64,000 bases of DNA from Nocardiopsis quinghaiensis (lineage in GTDB: Bacteria > Actinomycetota > Actinomycetes > Streptosporangiales > Streptosporangiaceae). The translations under genes were made by a program, and so were the position numbers. Below the pieces are notes generated by a model that saw nothing but the letters and a program-made list of their open reading frames with translations, was not told where the DNA came from and made no database searches. The stretch is taken from assembly GCF_008638365.1 (NCBI RefSeq), contig NZ_VWVU01000001.1:62001-126000 (forward strand), written 5' to 3'. Positions 62,634-64,000 of the stretch are shown one piece after another (the stretch's first letter is position 1; each line of letters opens with the position of its first letter).

Positions 62634-63788
62634 TCAGGGCAGGCCCAGACGGTCGGCGATCACCATGCGCTGCACCTCGCTGGTGCCCTCACCGATCTCC
62701 AGGATCTTGGCGTCCCGGTAGTGGCGGGCCACCGTCGAGTCGTCCATGTAGCCCTGTCCCCCCAGGACCTGGACGGCGTCCCTGGCGTTGTCCACGGCGG
62801 CCTCCGAGGCGGTGAGCTTCGCGATGGCCGCTTCCTTGGAGAAGGGTTCTCGGCGCAGCATCCGAGCCACGGCGTAGTGGTAGGAGAGACGGGCGTTGTG
62901 CGTCCTGGCCTCCATGTCGGCGATCCTGAAGCGCACCGCCTGGTGCTCCCCGATCCGAACCCCGAACGCCTCGCGCTCCCCGGCGTGGCGGACGGCCTCG
63001 TCGACACACCCCTGGGCCACGCCCACGCCCAAGGCGGCGAGTGTGATCCTGCTGCGGTCCAGGACGGCAAGGAACTGCGAGAGCCCGCGGCCCCGGACGC
63101 CCACGAGGTTCTCCCGCGGCACCCGGCACGACGAGAAGGAGAGCTCGTGGGTGTCCGAGGCGCGCCAACCCAGCTTCGTGTACGCGTCCGCGACAGTGAG
63201 CCCCGGCGTCTCCGAGGGAACGGCGATGGCGGAGATCTCGGGCCCTCCGTCCTCGCGCTCACCCGTCACGGCGGTCACGGTGACCAACCGCGTGATGTCC
63301 GTGCCGGAGTTGGTGATGAAGGACTTGGTACCGTCGACCACCCACGCCGTGCCGTCTTCTACCGCCGTGGTGCGGGGTGCGCCGGCGTCGGTCCCGCCGT
63401 GCGGTTCCGTGAGCCCGAAGGCGGCCAGGGCGTGCCCCGCGCAGAGTTCCGGCAGCCATCGCTCCTTCTGCCCGGGGTCGCCGAACATGGAGATGGGCAG
63501 CGCCCCGAGACTGACCGCCGCGGACAGCGTGGCCGCAACGGACGAGTCCACCCTGGCCAGTTCCTCGACGGCCAGGCAGAGCGAGAGGTAGTCTCCCCCG
63601 CCGCCCCCGTAGCGTTCGGGGAAGGGCAGCCCGAACAGACCCAGCTCTCCCATCGCACCGACCAGCGCGTAGGGGAACTCGGCGCGCCGGCTCAGCCCGG
63701 CCGCCACCGGGGCCACCTCCTCCCGGGCGAATTCGCCGACCCTGTCGCGCAGGGCCTCGTGTTCCTCTCCCCAGCCGTAGTAGCTCAC
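62634..63788 (-). CDS. acyl-CoA dehydrogenase
   Basis: A 384-residue acyl-CoA dehydrogenase. AFGLTEPHGGTDAG, TKSFITNSGTDITRLVTVTA, GWRASDTHELSFSSCRVPRENLVG and VLGGQGYMDDSTVARHYRDAKIL are the standard FAD and substrate signatures; the catalytic glutamate lies in the C-terminal EIGEGTSEVQRMV region. It would desaturate an acyl-CoA or acyl-carrier intermediate. It follows the truncated SDR gene by 8 bases and is probably co-transcribed. In the cluster context it may shape an acyl side chain together with the SDR and the ligase. Confidence 0.92.
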   Translation of the reverse strand: MSYYGWGEEHEALRDRVGEFAREEVAPVAAGLSRRAEFPYALVGAMGELGLFGLPFPERYGGGGGDYLSLCLAVEELARVDSSVAATLSAAVSLGALPISMFGDPGQKERWLPELCAGHALAAFGLTEPHGGTDAGAPRTTAVEDGTAWVVDGTKSFITNSGTDITRLVTVTAVTGEREDGGPEISAIAVPSETPGLTVADAYTKLGWRASDTHELSFSSCRVPRENLVGVRGRGLSQFLAVLDRSRITLAALGVGVAQGCVDEAVRHAGEREAFGVRIGEHQAVRFRIADMEARTHNARLSYHYAVARMLRREPFSKEAAIAKLTASEAAVDNARDAVQVLGGQGYMDDSTVARHYRDAKILEIGEGTSEVQRMVIADRLGLP

Positions 63789-63796
63789 GTCGCCCC

Positions 63797-64000
<204 letters not shown>

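Noticed and set aside
62333..62815. 160-codon plus-strand frame after the acyl-CoA ligase
   Set aside because: Pro/Arg/Gly-rich, runs into the antisense of the acyl-CoA dehydrogenase and has no motif.
62634..63788. Second class D flavin monooxygenase
   Set aside because: The catalytic glutamate region and standard acyl-CoA dehydrogenase signatures are intact, so a true dehydrogenase fits better.

Overview
The window is high-GC actinomycete DNA. Chaplin-type surface proteins, a thymidylate kinase fused to an MFS transporter, a topoisomerase I with a lysine-rich tail and frequent GTG starts fit a mycelial actinomycete. I favour Nocardiopsaceae or a related family, but this is inference from gene content, not from a marker gene.

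Bases 1-20.9 kb are chromosomal background: the tail of a LuxR-type response regulator, a secreted alpha/beta hydrolase, a maleylacetate-reductase-like dehydrogenase, an MFS transporter, a mycothiol-dependent-type enzyme, tRNA-Leu(GAG), an M20 peptidase, a secreted hypothetical protein, two chaplin-domain proteins, topA, the MFS-tmk fusion, a peptidoglycan-binding protein, DNA polymerase III delta-prime (holB) and a Tap-like lipoprotein hydrolase.

From 21.0 kb to the right edge lies a large biosynthetic cluster. Its core is an iterative type I polyketide synthase of the enediyne PKSE family (KS-AT-ACP-KR-DH-PPTase), coupled to an enediyne hotdog thioesterase (E10/TEBC type), a flavin reductase (E6 type) and an acyl-CoA carboxylase beta subunit. 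After a convergent TetR gene and an AT-rich control region come an AraC regulator, two tandem DUF1702 (UnbL-type) proteins, a P450, a DUF5987-type small protein and a GMC oxidoreductase, much like the accessory set of nine-membered enediyne clusters. An SgcJ/EcaC-family protein and an HpaB/SgcC-type hydroxylase further on support this reading. The UnbV (E4) and UnbU (E5) genes expected for an enediyne are not in the window. They may lie to the right, or the product may be a PKSE-derived polyene that is not a true enediyne.

From 38 to 52 kb are tailoring genes: a second P450, an acyl-CoA-dehydrogenase-fold monooxygenase, the HpaB-like hydroxylase, three methyltransferases, a BBE-type FAD oxidase and a DHA2 efflux pump. 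From 52 to 64 kb is a nitrogen/acyl arm: Asp/Glu racemase, an unusual fusion protein, a stand-alone A-PCP protein, a glutamine-dependent asparagine-synthetase homologue, a membrane acyltransferase, an acyl-CoA ligase, an acyl-CoA dehydrogenase and a truncated SDR.

The most unusual gene is at 52920-55304 (minus strand). A PP-loop ATP-pyrophosphatase with zinc-ribbon cysteines appears to sit inside the C-terminal subdomain of an NRPS adenylation domain, followed by a condensation-like domain whose catalytic histidine is replaced by alanine. I know of no described enzyme with this arrangement, and it is the best candidate for new chemistry here.
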